Source: Sulfurisoma sp.
GTDB lineage: Bacteria; Pseudomonadota; Gammaproteobacteria; Burkholderiales; Rhodocyclaceae
Reading direction: 5' to 3'
Assembly (NCBI GenBank): GCA_030691075.1
Contig: JAUYFI010000070.1
Location: forward strand, 1-52,963
DNA: 52,963 nt
A program made the translations under genes and the position numbers. Positions 1 to 8,756 of this stretch are shown here, one piece after another. The stretch's first letter is position 1. Every line of letters begins with the position of its first letter. The notes below the pieces were generated by a model. That model saw only the letters and a list, made by a program, of their open reading frames with translations, searched no databases and was not told the origin of the DNA.

Positions 1-294
1 CTGCGCGACGCCCTGCGCGAATTCGCCGAGGCGCGCAACTGGCGGCCCTTCCACACCCCCAAGAACCTGGCGATGGCGATGATCGTCGAGGCCGCCGAAC
101 TGGTCGAACACTTTCAGTGGGCCACGCCCGAGGAAAGCCTGGCCATGCCCCCCGACAAGCTGCTCGAAGTCCGCGACGAAGTCGCCGACACGCTGATCTA
201 CCTGGTCGAGCTGGCCGACGCGCTGGGCATCGACCTGATCGCGGCGGCGCGGGATAAGATCGCGAAAAACGCAATGAAGTACCCGGCCCCCTAA
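1..294 (+). CDS. MazG-like nucleotide pyrophosphohydrolase (5' end outside window)
   Basis: The reading frame is open from base 1 and ends at TAA 292-294, leaving the last 97 residues. The residues EAAELVEHFQW, followed by EVRDEVADTLIYLVELAD, give the E..E and E..D metal-binding pattern of the small all-alpha MazG/DCTPP1 (RS21-C6) pyrophosphohydrolases, which hydrolyse non-canonical or excess dNTPs to the monophosphate. These proteins are about 110-120 residues long, so only a short N-terminal piece is missing. Confidence in the family is good. The preferred substrate cannot be told from sequence. Confidence 0.8.
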   Translation: MRDALREFAEARNWRPFHTPKNLAMAMIVEAAELVEHFQWATPEESLAMPPDKLLEVRDEVADTLIYLVELADALGIDLIAAARDKIAKNAMKYPAP

Positions 295-383
295 GGGAAA
301 ATTTACTGTCGTCAGCGCGAAACTGTCGCCACGACCAGAAGTGATACCATTCCCGCGTCCCGGTTCATCGCCCGAGGTACGAC

Positions 384-632
384 ATGGACATCCCCGCTCT
401 CAGTTCGACCGATCAACGCCGCTTGGAACGGCTCGCCGCAGCGGCTGGCCGTACGTCCAAGGCCATGCTGAAGCATGTACTGCGCGACGGCTTCGATTAC
501 TGTGAATATGTTGTCAACGCAGTGAATCAAGGCATCGAAGACGTCCAGGCCGGGAAACTGGTTGCATCGGACGATGTTCGGCGCAAAGCCCGCGAAGCCA
601 TCGCCCGCCATGTCGGCAAGCAAGCGGCTTGA
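384..632 (+). CDS. ParD/CopG-like antitoxin of a type II toxin-antitoxin pair
   Basis: An 82-residue protein that starts with a short helical segment (RRLERLAAAAGRTSKAML) like a ribbon-helix-helix DNA-binding region. It ends in a charged helical tail typical of antitoxins that wrap the toxin. Its stop (TGA 630-632) lies inside the next gene, a 23-bp overlap that implies translational coupling. Pairing with a ParE-like protein is the strongest support; the ribbon-helix-helix call itself is by eye. Such antitoxins usually repress their own promoter. A possible -10 (GATACC) lies near 347-352, but no clear operator was found. Confidence 0.7.
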   Translation: MDIPALSSTDQRRLERLAAAAGRTSKAMLKHVLRDGFDYCEYVVNAVNQGIEDVQAGKLVASDDVRRKAREAIARHVGKQAA

Positions 633-900
633 TTGGACCAGCCGCGCCGAGCGCGAATACCTGCAGGCACTTGTCTTCATCGCTACTGAAAGCGGTGCGC
701 GTAATGCCACGCTGGTCATGCAGCGCGTCGAGCGTGCGGAATCGTTGCTTGCCGCACAGCCGGAAATCGGCACGCCAGGACGTCGGTCCGGTACCCGCGA
801 ATATCCGGTAGCCCATACGGGCCACACTCTGGTCTATCGCATTACATCGCGCCGCATCCAAATCTTGCGGTTCCTGCATCAGCGCATGGACTACCGGTAG
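610..900 (+). CDS. ParE/RelE-family toxin
   Basis: A 96-residue basic protein. The start ATG 610 gives MSASKRLDWTSRAERE, the usual ParE N-terminus; a longer frame from 562 would read through the antitoxin gene. The C-terminal part (GTREYPV then LVYRI...IQILRFLHQR) matches the conserved strand-arginine-strand core of the ParE/RelE fold. ParE members poison DNA gyrase and RelE members cleave mRNA on the ribosome. The ILRFLHQRM ending favours the ParE/plasmid-stabilisation branch. It is the second gene of a two-gene unit. Whether it is active cannot be judged. Confidence 0.75.
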   Translation: MSASKRLDWTSRAEREYLQALVFIATESGARNATLVMQRVERAESLLAAQPEIGTPGRRSGTREYPVAHTGHTLVYRITSRRIQILRFLHQRMDYR

Positions 901-905
901 GCAGA

Positions 906-934
906 GGGGTGCCAAGCGAGAAAGTCGGCACCCC
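906..934 (+). terminator. Stem-loop after the toxin gene
   Basis: A perfect 8-bp inverted repeat, GGGGTGCC (906-913) and GGCACCCC (927-934), with a 13-base loop lies six bases after the toxin stop. There is no T-run, so it is at best a weak or Rho-assisted terminator. Its right arm belongs to the dispersed repeat that starts at 919. Confidence 0.4.
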
Positions 935-972
935 AAGGGTACTTCCCGCGGGGCGCGCGGGCGAGACGGCAC
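919..972 (+). repeat. Dispersed repeat family 1, long form (copy A)
   Basis: The sequence begins GAGAAAGTCGGCACC and ends GGGCGAGACGGCACC. Between these lies a nested hairpin (CCCC, then GGG/CCC, then GGGG). The two ends are those of the short repeat seen at 10082, 20993, 27777 and 30117. A second long copy is at 43593-43686 and shares the AAGGGTACTTCCCGC core. Confidence 0.65.
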
Positions 973-1034
973 CCACGCGCTCGACATAAGATCGCAAGAA
1001 ACGCGGTCAAATATCCCGTCCCACGGAGAGAGTC

Positions 1035-1343
1035 ATGAGCCACTTCAAGTACCACGTCTTCTTCTGCACCAACCAGCGCGAAAGCGGCGAGAGTTGCTGC
1101 AACAACCACGGCGCGAGCGAGATGCGCGACTACATGAAGCAGCGCGTCAAGGAACTGGGCGTCGCCATTCCCGACAAGGTGCGCGTCAATACCGCCGGCT
1201 GTCTCGACCGCTGCGACAAGGGGCCGGTGATCGTGGTCTATCCCGAGGCGACCTGGTACACCTACGTCGACCAGGAGGACATCGACGAGATCATCGACTC
1301 GCATCTCGTCGGTGGCAAAGCGGTCGAGCGTCTCAAAATATGA
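1035..1343 (+). CDS. Thioredoxin-fold 2Fe-2S ferredoxin
   Basis: A 102-residue protein with cysteines at FFCTNQ, SCCNN and AGCLDRCD. This is the spacing of the thioredoxin-like 2Fe-2S ferredoxin family (Shethna-type, also seen in NuoE and sucrase/ferredoxin-like proteins). The core TAGCLDRCDKGP is highly characteristic. It probably carries single electrons in the cytoplasm; its partner is unknown. A purine-rich GGAGAGAG stretch precedes the ATG. The stop overlaps the next start as ATGA (1340-1343), so it is translationally coupled to the hydrolase gene. Confidence 0.85.
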   Translation: MSHFKYHVFFCTNQRESGESCCNNHGASEMRDYMKQRVKELGVAIPDKVRVNTAGCLDRCDKGPVIVVYPEATWYTYVDQEDIDEIIDSHLVGGKAVERLKI

Positions 1344-1965
1344 GTCGTCACGAGCGCGTCCTGCTCGACGGGCCGGACGGGAAGATCGAAGTCTTTGTCG
1401 AACCGCACGCGGCGGCGACCGGCATCGCCCTGATCGCCCATCCCCATCCGCTGTTCGGCGGCACCGCCGACAACAAGGTGGTGACCACGCTGGCCAAGGC
1501 CTTTCGCGAACTCGGCTGCGCCACGCTGCGGCCGAGCTTCCGCGGCGTCGGCGGTTCGGAGGGCGAGCACGACCACGGTTTCAGCGAGACCGAAGACCTG
1601 CTGGCGGTGCATGCCTACGCGCGTGGCCGCTTCGGCGCCGGGCTGCCGGTCTATCTCGCCGGCTTCTCCTTCGGCGCCTACGTCGTCACGCGGCTGGCCA
1701 AGCGCCTCGCAGCGGCCGGCGACCCGGCGCAACGCCTCGTGCTGGTCGGCACCGCATCAGGGTTCGTCGAAGGCGCGCGGACATATGAGACCGAGGCCGT
1801 CGCGTCCGACACCATCGTCATCCATGGTGCGGACGACACGACCGTGCCGCTCGCCAACGTGTTGCGCTGGGCCGAACCGCTCGAACTCCCGGTGACGGTG
1901 ATTCCCGGCGCTGACCACTTCTTCCATCGCAAGCTGCACGTCATTCGCGACATCATTCACCGCGC

Positions 1966-1978
<13 letters not shown>
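1340..1978 (+). CDS. Alpha/beta hydrolase (COG2945-like)
   Basis: A 212-residue protein. The chosen ATG overlaps the ferredoxin stop; a longer open frame upstream is only the ferredoxin gene in another frame. The features are the HPHPLFGG segment early on, the nucleophile elbow GFSFGAY (Ser near residue 109), an acid in HGADDTTV and the catalytic His in GADHFFH. This is the pattern of small cytoplasmic alpha/beta-fold hydrolases close to the dienelactone-hydrolase-like group. The substrate is unknown. The 3' end overlaps the next gene by 13 bp, so all four genes 1035-3650 probably form one transcript. Confidence 0.8.
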
Positions 1979-2876
<898 letters not shown>

Positions 2877-2877
<1 letters not shown>

Positions 2878-3650
2878 TGGGCATGCGACTCGAACTCTCG
2901 CCGCGCGCCTTCGCCGTCTGGCGCCGCAATTTCCTGGTGTGGAAGAAGCTCGCGCTGCCTTCGATCCTCGGCAACCTCGCCGACCCGATGATCTATCTCT
3001 TCGGCCTCGGCTACGGCCTCGGCGGACTGCTGCCGCAGGTGGGCGGCACCAGCTACATCGTCTTCCTCGCCGCCGGCACGGTCTGCGCCTCGACCATGAA
3101 TGCGGCCTCGTTCGAGGCACTCTATTCGGCCTTCTCGCGCATGCACGTGCAGAAGACCTGGGAGGCGATCATGAACGCGCCGGTCTCGCTCGACGACGTC
3201 GTCGCCGGCGAACTGCTGTGGGCGGCGACCAAGGCCACGCTGTCGGGAACAGCCATCCTCGTCGTGATGGCGCTGCTCGGCTTCGTCGGCGGGCCGTTGG
3301 CGCTGTGGGTGCTGCCGCTGATCTTCCTCGCCGGGCTGACCTTCGCCGCGCTCGGCCTCTGCGTCACCGCCGTGGCGCCGTCCTACGACTTCTTCATGTA
3401 CTACTTCACCCTGTTCGTCACGCCGATGACCCTGCTCTCCGGCGTGTTCTTCCCGCTCGAACAGCTGCCGGCCCCCATGCAGCTGGCGGCACAGGCGCTG
3501 CCGCTGACCCACGCCGTGGCGCTGGCGCGACCGCTGCTGCTGGGACAGGCGCCGGACAGCATGGCCGGCCATGTCGCAATGCTCGCCGGCATCGCCGCCA
3601 TCGCCTTTGTCGCCGCCGTCATCCTCGCCCGCCGTCGCTTGCTCATGTAG
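2877..3650 (+). CDS. ABC-2 type permease, NodJ-like
   Basis: A 257-residue membrane protein with about six hydrophobic segments. It has the NodJ-like features PSILGNLADPMIYLFGLGYG near the N-terminus, an MNAPVSLDD loop, and the LLSGVFFPLEQLP segment before the last helices, typical of ABC-2 permeases. The start ATG 2877 overlaps the ATPase stop. It forms the membrane part of the exporter with the preceding ATPase. A terminator follows at 3695-3717, so this is the last gene of the operon. Confidence 0.87.
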
Positions 3651-3694
3651 GCATCCCCCGATTGACGCACCGCCATAGGGCGGCCGGGGGGCTC

Positions 3695-3717
3695 GCGCCC
3701 CATTCCGGGGCGCTTTT
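3695..3717 (+). terminator. Rho-independent terminator
   Basis: A perfect 7-bp stem GCGCCCC/GGGCGC type (GCGCCCC 3695-3701, loop ATTCC, GGGGCGC 3707-3713) is followed by TTTT. It ends the ferredoxin-hydrolase-exporter operon. Confidence 0.75.
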
Positions 3718-3819
3718 CCATTCGACCCCATGGCGGATCAAGGGCTTAGTGCTGGCACAGCCATTGCTAGGACTAAGCAAAGCCCTTTCCCCAATTCGAG
3801 AACCTTCAGGAGCTCCGCC

Positions 3820-4809
3820 ATGAACCTCAAACTCAGCCTCCTCGCCGCCGCACTGCCCCTGGCCTTCGCCGCGTCGTCCTTCGCCGCCGAGGAAGCCAAG
3901 AAGGACGCCGCCCCCGCTCCCGACTGGACCTGGACCGGCCACGTCGATCTCAACAGCAAGTACTACCTGCGCGGCGTAACGAATACCTATGGCCCGCAGA
4001 AGTACGACAAGAACAACCGCAACACCGTCAACCAGACCAGCAACGGCTGGGGCGACGCGCCCGAGTCGGACAAGCCCGCGCTGTCCTGGGGCGTCGACTT
4101 CACCCATTCGAGCGGCTGGTACGTCGGCTACTGGGCCTCGCAGCTCACCTATTCCTACGAGCGCGTCGGCGAGTCCTACGACCTGTACAAGACCGGTGGC
4201 GCTCCGGCCGTCCCGGGCTATGGCTATTACGACAAGAACAACTCGATCGAAAACGATCTTTACGGCGGTTACACCGGAAAAATCGGCGATCTCGGCTACA
4301 ACATCGGCCTGACCTACTATGTCTACGCACCCGGCAAGCACTCCAACGCACCGGAAACCAAGATCGCGCTGACCTACGGCGAATTCGGCCTGTCCGCCCA
4401 GACCCTGCTCGAGGACACTATCTGGGGCAACAAGATGGACACCTACTGGACAGCCACGTGGACCAAGGCACTGCCCTACGACCTGACCTTAACCGCGAAC
4501 CTCGGTTACTACACGTATGGCAAGGAAGGCAAGTACCTGGGTTCCAAGGATGCCTTTACCGGAACCACCTGCGCGGCGGGCACGTATTTCTTCGTCAATG
4601 GCTGCTATGCGCCCCTGAATCCGGATGGCACGGCCTATACGGACGGCAAGCTCATCGACGGCGGTTTCCGTCACCTGACTGTCGGCGTCTCGCAGCCGAT
4701 CGGCAGCACGGGGCTGACCTGGAACATCCAGGCCATCCATACCGGCATCAACCGCTTCAACCAGAAGCAGGACAACAAGATCACCGCCGGCATCGCCTAC
4801 GCGTTCTGA
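3820..4809 (+). CDS. TorF/TIGR02001-type outer-membrane protein
   Basis: A 329-residue protein. The ATG at 3820 is preceded by AGGAG (3808-3812) and gives a clean signal peptide (MNLKLSLLAAALPLAFAASS, cleavage near FAA-EE). The upstream ATG at 3730 lacks a ribosome site. The mature start WTGHVDLNSKYYLRGVT matches the N-terminus of the TIGR02001/TorF family of putative porins. Alternating aromatic strands and a C-terminal ITAGIAYAF ending in Phe support a beta-barrel. Roughly 12 strands are likely, and the permeant is unknown. It is monocistronic, with terminators on both sides. Confidence 0.82.
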   Translation: MNLKLSLLAAALPLAFAASSFAAEEAKKDAAPAPDWTWTGHVDLNSKYYLRGVTNTYGPQKYDKNNRNTVNQTSNGWGDAPESDKPALSWGVDFTHSSGWYVGYWASQLTYSYERVGESYDLYKTGGAPAVPGYGYYDKNNSIENDLYGGYTGKIGDLGYNIGLTYYVYAPGKHSNAPETKIALTYGEFGLSAQTLLEDTIWGNKMDTYWTATWTKALPYDLTLTANLGYYTYGKEGKYLGSKDAFTGTTCAAGTYFFVNGCYAPLNPDGTAYTDGKLIDGGFRHLTVGVSQPIGSTGLTWNIQAIHTGINRFNQKQDNKITAGIAYAF

Positions 4810-4854
4810 CCCTTCCGATTTCTCCCCCCGCGACGATCCTCCGATCTCGCGTTC

Positions 4855-4884
4855 AACGCCGGGCTGGACCCCCGGCGTTTTTTT
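4855..4884 (+). terminator. Rho-independent terminator
   Basis: The 9-bp stem AACGCCGGG (4855-4863) and CCCGGCGTT (4871-4879) has a 7-base loop and continues into a T-run ending at 4884. It ends the outer-membrane protein gene. The minus-strand gene that follows stops at 4895, so the site lies between convergent genes. Confidence 0.85.
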
Positions 4885-4894
4885 CGTCTACCGG

Positions 4895-5638
4895 CTAGCG
4901 GTTGCGGCCGCGCGGACGAATCTCGCGCGGTGGGGGCAGCGCAGCGGCGCGCTGGGCGACGGATTCGACGCTGTCGTCAATGCGCAGGCGCGGCTCGGGC
5001 AACTCGGCGGGAGCCCATGCAAGCCTGGGCAGGTGCCCGGACAGCCAGACGCCGCCGCCCACGCCCAGCGCCAGCATGACGGCGCCGACCGAGGCCACCG
5101 GCTTGAAGCGCGCGCCGGCCCAGAAGGCCGCCCACTGCGCGCGCCGGCGTGCCGCCGTCGCCGATTTCTGCTTGACCTCGGCTTTATACCGCGCCTCGGC
5201 GGCGGCCGTGGCCTCGGCGGCGGCCTCTGCACGTTGCCGCGCGGCTTGCGCCGCCTCGCGCTCGGCATCGGCACGTTTTTCCGCCGCCTCGCGCGCGGCG
5301 ACGTCTGCCGCCGCGCGATTGTTCGCCTCCCGCGCCGCCTCGAGATCGGTGCTGCGCCGATCGATGGTGGTTAGTTCCAGCTTGCGCTCGGCATCGCGCA
5401 GAGCCTCGGCCTGCGCCACCAGCGTGCGCTCGGACTGGGCGCGGATGCGTGCCAGCGCAAGTATCTCGGCCTCGGCCAGTTCGTTGGCTTTGAGTTCGTC
5501 CAACCGGCTGCTGTTGGCGCCGATGCGCTCGCGCGCAACCTGCTCGGCCTCGGCGTCCTGCGCCGCGCGGTCCCGCGACTTCTGCCGGGCAAGCCGTGAC
5601 TCTTCCACCTGCTTGAGGTTGCGAATCAGCATGCTCAT
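4895..5638 (-). CDS. Coiled-coil protein with one membrane helix, unknown function
   Basis: Start ATG at 5638 gives 247 residues; a longer frame to 5995 would cross cutA on the other strand. Residues 1-170 are almost wholly Ala/Glu/Arg-rich heptad-like helix (segments such as AAEKRADAEREAAQAARQ). A single hydrophobic helix (VGAVMLALGVGGGVWLSG) lies near residue 195, followed by a short tail ending in basic RPRGRNR. This suggests a cytoplasmic coiled coil anchored in the inner membrane. I do not recognise a family. It is divergent from cutA, with about 87 bp between the starts. Confidence 0.6.
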   Translation of the reverse strand: MSMLIRNLKQVEESRLARQKSRDRAAQDAEAEQVARERIGANSSRLDELKANELAEAEILALARIRAQSERTLVAQAEALRDAERKLELTTIDRRSTDLEAAREANNRAAADVAAREAAEKRADAEREAAQAARQRAEAAAEATAAAEARYKAEVKQKSATAARRRAQWAAFWAGARFKPVASVGAVMLALGVGGGVWLSGHLPRLAWAPAELPEPRLRIDDSVESVAQRAAALPPPREIRPRGRNR

Positions 5639-5725
5639 ATGATTATTACCGCGTCTGGCTGCAATGGCCGTTGATTCTATGGAGTGTGGCGGCGAGCCAA
5701 AGCGCCGAAAAGGTAGAATTCCACC

Positions 5726-6079
5726 ATGGATACCTTGCTCGTGCTGACCAATCTGCCTGACGCCGGCGCTGCGCGCACGCTTGCCGACCACCTGGTCGGG
5801 CAGCGGCTCGCCGCCTGCGTGAACATCCTTGCGCCCTGCCGCTCGGTCTATCGCTGGCAGGGCAAGGTCGAGGAGGCCGAGGAAGTGCCGCTGCTGATCA
5901 AGACCACGGCGGCGCGCTATGCCGAACTTGAGGCTGTCATCCGCGCGTACCATCCCTACGAACTTCCGGAGATCGTCGCTGTCCCATTCAGCCATGGCCT
6001 GCCCGGCTACCTGGCCTGGGTCGCGGCCGAGACCAACCCCAACCCCAATCCCAACCCCGAAACGACAATATCATGCTGA
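5726..6079 (+). CDS. cutA: Divalent cation tolerance protein CutA
   Basis: A 117-residue protein with the CutA hallmarks: ACVNILAPCRSVYRWQGKVEEAEE, LLIKT, and the HPYELPEIVAVP motif. CutA is a small trimeric PII-like protein linked to copper tolerance in E. coli; its real function is unsettled. It overlaps the start of dsbD by 7 bp, and the cutA-dsbD pairing is widespread in proteobacteria. The C-terminus runs into an odd NPNPNPNP tail encoded by a short tandem repeat (AACCCC/AATCCC units, about 6033-6058). The core family ends before this tail. Confidence 0.93.
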   Translation: MDTLLVLTNLPDAGAARTLADHLVGQRLAACVNILAPCRSVYRWQGKVEEAEEVPLLIKTTAARYAELEAVIRAYHPYELPEIVAVPFSHGLPGYLAWVAAETNPNPNPNPETTISC

Positions 6080-7845
6080 TTCGCATCCTGACCTTGCTGC
6101 TCTTCTGGACGACCGCCCCCGCCTTTGCCGCCGAGGAGCCGCTCGAACCCGAGCAGGCTTTCAAGTTCTCGGTCCGTGCCATCGACGCCAGAACCATCGA
6201 AGCTCGCTGGCAGATAACCGGCGGCTATTACATGTACCGCGAGAAGTTCAGGTTTTCCGCCGAGCCGGCCACTTTGAGACTCGGCACGCCGGTCTTCCCC
6301 AAGGGCGAGGTGCATGAGGACGAGAACTTCGGCAAGGTCGAGACCTATCGCAAGGAAGTGAAAATCCTGCTGCCCATCGAAGGGGGCGCCGCGGGCGAGA
6401 CGGTAACGCTCAAGGTCAGCTCGCAGGGCTGCTGGGACAAGGGCGTGTGCTACCCGCCGACGCCGCAGCAGGCCAAGGTCACGCTGGCCGCCGCCAGCGC
6501 AGCGCCAGCGCCGGCTACCGCCGTGCCGACGACGACTTCCTCTGGCGGTGATGAAACATCGCAAATCGCCGGCATCCTGAAAGGCGCCAGCTTCTGGGTC
6601 GCGCTCGCCACCTTCTTCGGCTTCGGCCTGCTGCTGTCCTTCACCCCCTGCGTCTTCCCCATGGTGCCGATTCTCTCCGGCATCATCGTCAATCACGGCC
6701 ATGCCGTCACCCACGCCCGCGCCTTCACGCTTTCGCTGGCCTACGTGCTGGGCATGGCGCTGACCTACGCCGCCGTCGGCGTGGCCGCGGGTTTTTCCGG
6801 CACCCTGCTGTCCTCCGCGCTGCAAAACGCCTGGGTGCTTGGCGGATTCGCGCTGGTGTTCGTGGCCTTGGCGCTGTCGATGTTCGGCTTCTACGAGCTG
6901 CAGTTGCCCTCGGGATTGCAGTCGCGCCTGTCGGAGAAGGCCAACAAGCAGGGCGGCTCGCTCGGCGCCATCGCGCTGATGGGCGCGCTCTCGGCCCTGA
7001 TCGTCGGCCCCTGCGTCGCCGCGCCGCTGGCCGGCGCGCTGCTCTACATCGCCCAGACACGCGACGCCTGGCTCGGCGGCTGGGCGCTGTTCTCCCTGGC
7101 GCTTGGCATGGGCGCGCCGCTGATCCTCGTCGGCGTGTTCTCGCGCTCGCTGCTGCCCAAGACCGGACCGTGGATGAACGCGGTCAGCCGCTTCTTCGGC
7201 GTGCTGCTGCTGGCCACCGCGCTGTGGCTGGTGTCGCCGGTGCTGCCGGCCTGGCTCGCCATGCTGGGTTGGGCGGCGCTGTTGATCGTGCCCGCCATCT
7301 ACATGCATGCGCTCGACCCGCTGCCCACGCATGCATCGGGCTGGCAGCGACTGTGGAAGGGCATCGGCGTGGTGTTGCTGATCGCCGGCGGCGCCATCCT
7401 CGTCGGTTTGCTCGGCGGCGCCCGCGACCCGTTGCAGCCACTGTCTTTCCTGCGCGGCGGCACTGCAACCGCCGTGTCGCCAGCGCCGACTTTTCAGCGC
7501 GTGAAATCGGTGGCCGAGCTGGATGCCGCCCTCAAATCCGCCGCCCGCCCGGTGATGCTCGACTTCTACGCCGACTGGTGCGTGAGTTGCAAGGAAATGG
7601 AAAAATTCACCTTCGCCGACCCCAAGGTCGCCGCACAGATGAACAAGATGCTGCTGCTACAGGCCGACGTCACCGCCAACAATGACGATGACAAGGCGCT
7701 GCTCAAGCGCTTCGGCCTGTTCGGCCCGCCCGGCATCATCTTCTTCGACGCCAAGGGTGCCGAGCGCACCGAGCTGCGCGTCGTCGGCTACCAGCCGGCG
7801 GAGCAGTTTCTGCCGACGCTCGATCGGGCAACAGCCGGAAAGTGA
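6073..7845 (+). CDS. dsbD: Thiol:disulfide interchange protein DsbD
   Basis: A 590-residue protein that carries electrons from cytoplasmic thioredoxin to the periplasm, feeding DsbC and CcmG. In order it has a signal peptide (MLIRILTLLLFWTTAPAFA), an N-terminal alpha domain with the redox pair in CWDKGVCYPP (near residue 120), an eight-helix core with TPCVFPMVP (near 191) and GPCVAAPL (near 312), and a C-terminal thioredoxin domain with WCVSCK (near 501). The linker at about residues 466-475 (AVSPAPTF) is encoded by a copy of dispersed repeat family 1. Functionally it links to the ccm genes at the right of the window. Confidence 0.95.
   Translation: MLIRILTLLLFWTTAPAFAAEEPLEPEQAFKFSVRAIDARTIEARWQITGGYYMYREKFRFSAEPATLRLGTPVFPKGEVHEDENFGKVETYRKEVKILLPIEGGAAGETVTLKVSSQGCWDKGVCYPPTPQQAKVTLAAASAAPAPATAVPTTTSSGGDETSQIAGILKGASFWVALATFFGFGLLLSFTPCVFPMVPILSGIIVNHGHAVTHARAFTLSLAYVLGMALTYAAVGVAAGFSGTLLSSALQNAWVLGGFALVFVALALSMFGFYELQLPSGLQSRLSEKANKQGGSLGAIALMGALSALIVGPCVAAPLAGALLYIAQTRDAWLGGWALFSLALGMGAPLILVGVFSRSLLPKTGPWMNAVSRFFGVLLLATALWLVSPVLPAWLAMLGWAALLIVPAIYMHALDPLPTHASGWQRLWKGIGVVLLIAGGAILVGLLGGARDPLQPLSFLRGGTATAVSPAPTFQRVKSVAELDAALKSAARPVMLDFYADWCVSCKEMEKFTFADPKVAAQMNKMLLLQADVTANNDDDKALLKRFGLFGPPGIIFFDAKGAERTELRVVGYQPAEQFLPTLDRATAGK
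7471..7496 (-). repeat. Dispersed repeat family 1, short form (copy B, inside dsbD)
   Basis: Read on the minus strand the sequence is GAAAAGTCGGCGCTGGCGAC followed by ACGG, one or two bases from the consensus. It lies in frame and encodes VSPAPTF in the linker before the thioredoxin domain of DsbD. Confidence 0.7.
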
Positions 7846-7912
7846 TGCGCCGTTAGCATCGCACCCGATGTTTCTGGACGAAGTTGGCCGCCCATGTCCA
7901 ATATCACCATGG

Positions 7913-8032
7913 ATGCGTCCCACCAAGCGACTGGACATCGTCGAATTCACGAGTTTCGAGGACATCGAAACCCGGTTCGAGGCCGATTGGGAAGTGCGCG
8001 CGGTGGCCGAACAGGTGCCGCCGGCGATTTGA
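7913..8032 (+). pseudogene. Short frame, possible gene remnant
   Basis: The frame from ATG 7913 encodes 39 residues including DIVEFTSFEDIETRFEADW, which looks like real protein sequence rather than a random frame. However, there is no ribosome site and no recognisable family. It may be the end of a lost gene next to the toxin-antitoxin pair. Confidence 0.25.
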
Positions 8033-8048
8033 CGCCGCCCCATGATAT

Positions 8049-8084
8049 TCTTACCATGAACGAATCGATACCAGCGAGGTAAGA
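8049..8084 (+). promoter_or_regulatory. Candidate operator of the vapBC-type pair
   Basis: Inverted arms TCTTACC (8049-8055) and GGTAAGA (8078-8084) flank 22 bases just before the antitoxin start. AbrB-type antitoxins usually bind such dyads to repress their own operon. GAGG (8076-8079) in the right arm may act as ribosome site, so binding could also block translation. This is inferred from position only. Confidence 0.35.
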
Positions 8085-8086
8085 CA

Positions 8087-8299
8087 ATGGCCGCGACGGC
8101 AACGCTATCAAGCAAATATCAAATTTCGATTCCCAAGACCGTCCGCGATGAACAGCATTGGGAAGCGGGGCAGGAGTTCGTGTTCATTCCCAAAGGCGCG
8201 GGGGTGCTGATGATGCCCGTGCCCAGCCTTGAACAACTCGCCGGACTCGCCAATGGCGCCGACACCAAGGGTTATCGTGACCGTCGGGACCGCTACTGA
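8087..8299 (+). CDS. AbrB/MazE-type antitoxin (VapB-like)
   Basis: A 70-residue protein whose first 45 residues (ATLSSKYQISIPKTVRDE...GQEFVFIPKG) are a swapped-hairpin AbrB/SpoVT DNA-binding domain. The last 25 residues form the toxin-binding tail (LAGLANGADTKGYRDRRDRY). The stop overlaps the toxin start as TGATG (8297-8301). The antitoxin role is inferred from the PIN-domain gene next to it. Confidence 0.8.
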   Translation: MAATATLSSKYQISIPKTVRDEQHWEAGQEFVFIPKGAGVLMMPVPSLEQLAGLANGADTKGYRDRRDRY

Positions 8300-8676
8300 T
8301 GCGGGTCGTCGACACCTCCGTCTGGATCGAATGGCTGATCGACGGTCCGTTGCGCAAGCGGCTGAAAAAGGAAATTCCCGACAGGACTCAATGCGTCGTA
8401 CCGACCATCGTCCAGTTGGAACTGACGAAATGGCTTACCCGTGAACTCGGCGAGGACGCGGCGGATCGGATGATCGCCTACACGCAGAAATGCATCGTGG
8501 CGCCGCTGGACACGCGCACCGCGTTACGCGCCGCCGAACTGCATCGCCAGTACAAGCTGGCGACCGCCGACGCCGTGGTCTATGCAACGGCGCTGGAGCG
8601 TGGTGCGGAATTGCTCAGTTGCGATGCGCACTTCGAGAAACTGCCGGGAGTGGTATTCGTACCCAAGAGGGCGTAG
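8299..8676 (+). CDS. PIN-domain toxin (VapC-like)
   Basis: A 125-residue PIN-domain protein. The acidic residues expected to bind Mg/Mn are visible: Asp in VVDTSVWIEWL (residue 5), Glu in VQLELTKWL, Asp in LATADAVVYATA and Asp in LLSCDAHFEKLPGV. VapC proteins are RNases that cut tRNA or rRNA. The full set of acidic residues and intact length suggest an active enzyme, held by the preceding antitoxin. It is separate from the riboflavin synthase gene downstream. Confidence 0.85.
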   Translation: MRVVDTSVWIEWLIDGPLRKRLKKEIPDRTQCVVPTIVQLELTKWLTRELGEDAADRMIAYTQKCIVAPLDTRTALRAAELHRQYKLATADAVVYATALERGAELLSCDAHFEKLPGVVFVPKRA

Positions 8677-8756
8677 GGTGGCGGGCGGTCAATCAGCCCT
8701 CCCACGAGCAATGACCACGCTCTTTCTGCACTGTTTCACATTTTGAGGAATACGCC

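Noticed and set aside
3660-3720. Copy of repeat family 2 after the nodJ-like gene
   Set aside because: GC-rich similarity is limited to short runs; the sequence is explained by the terminator hairpin.
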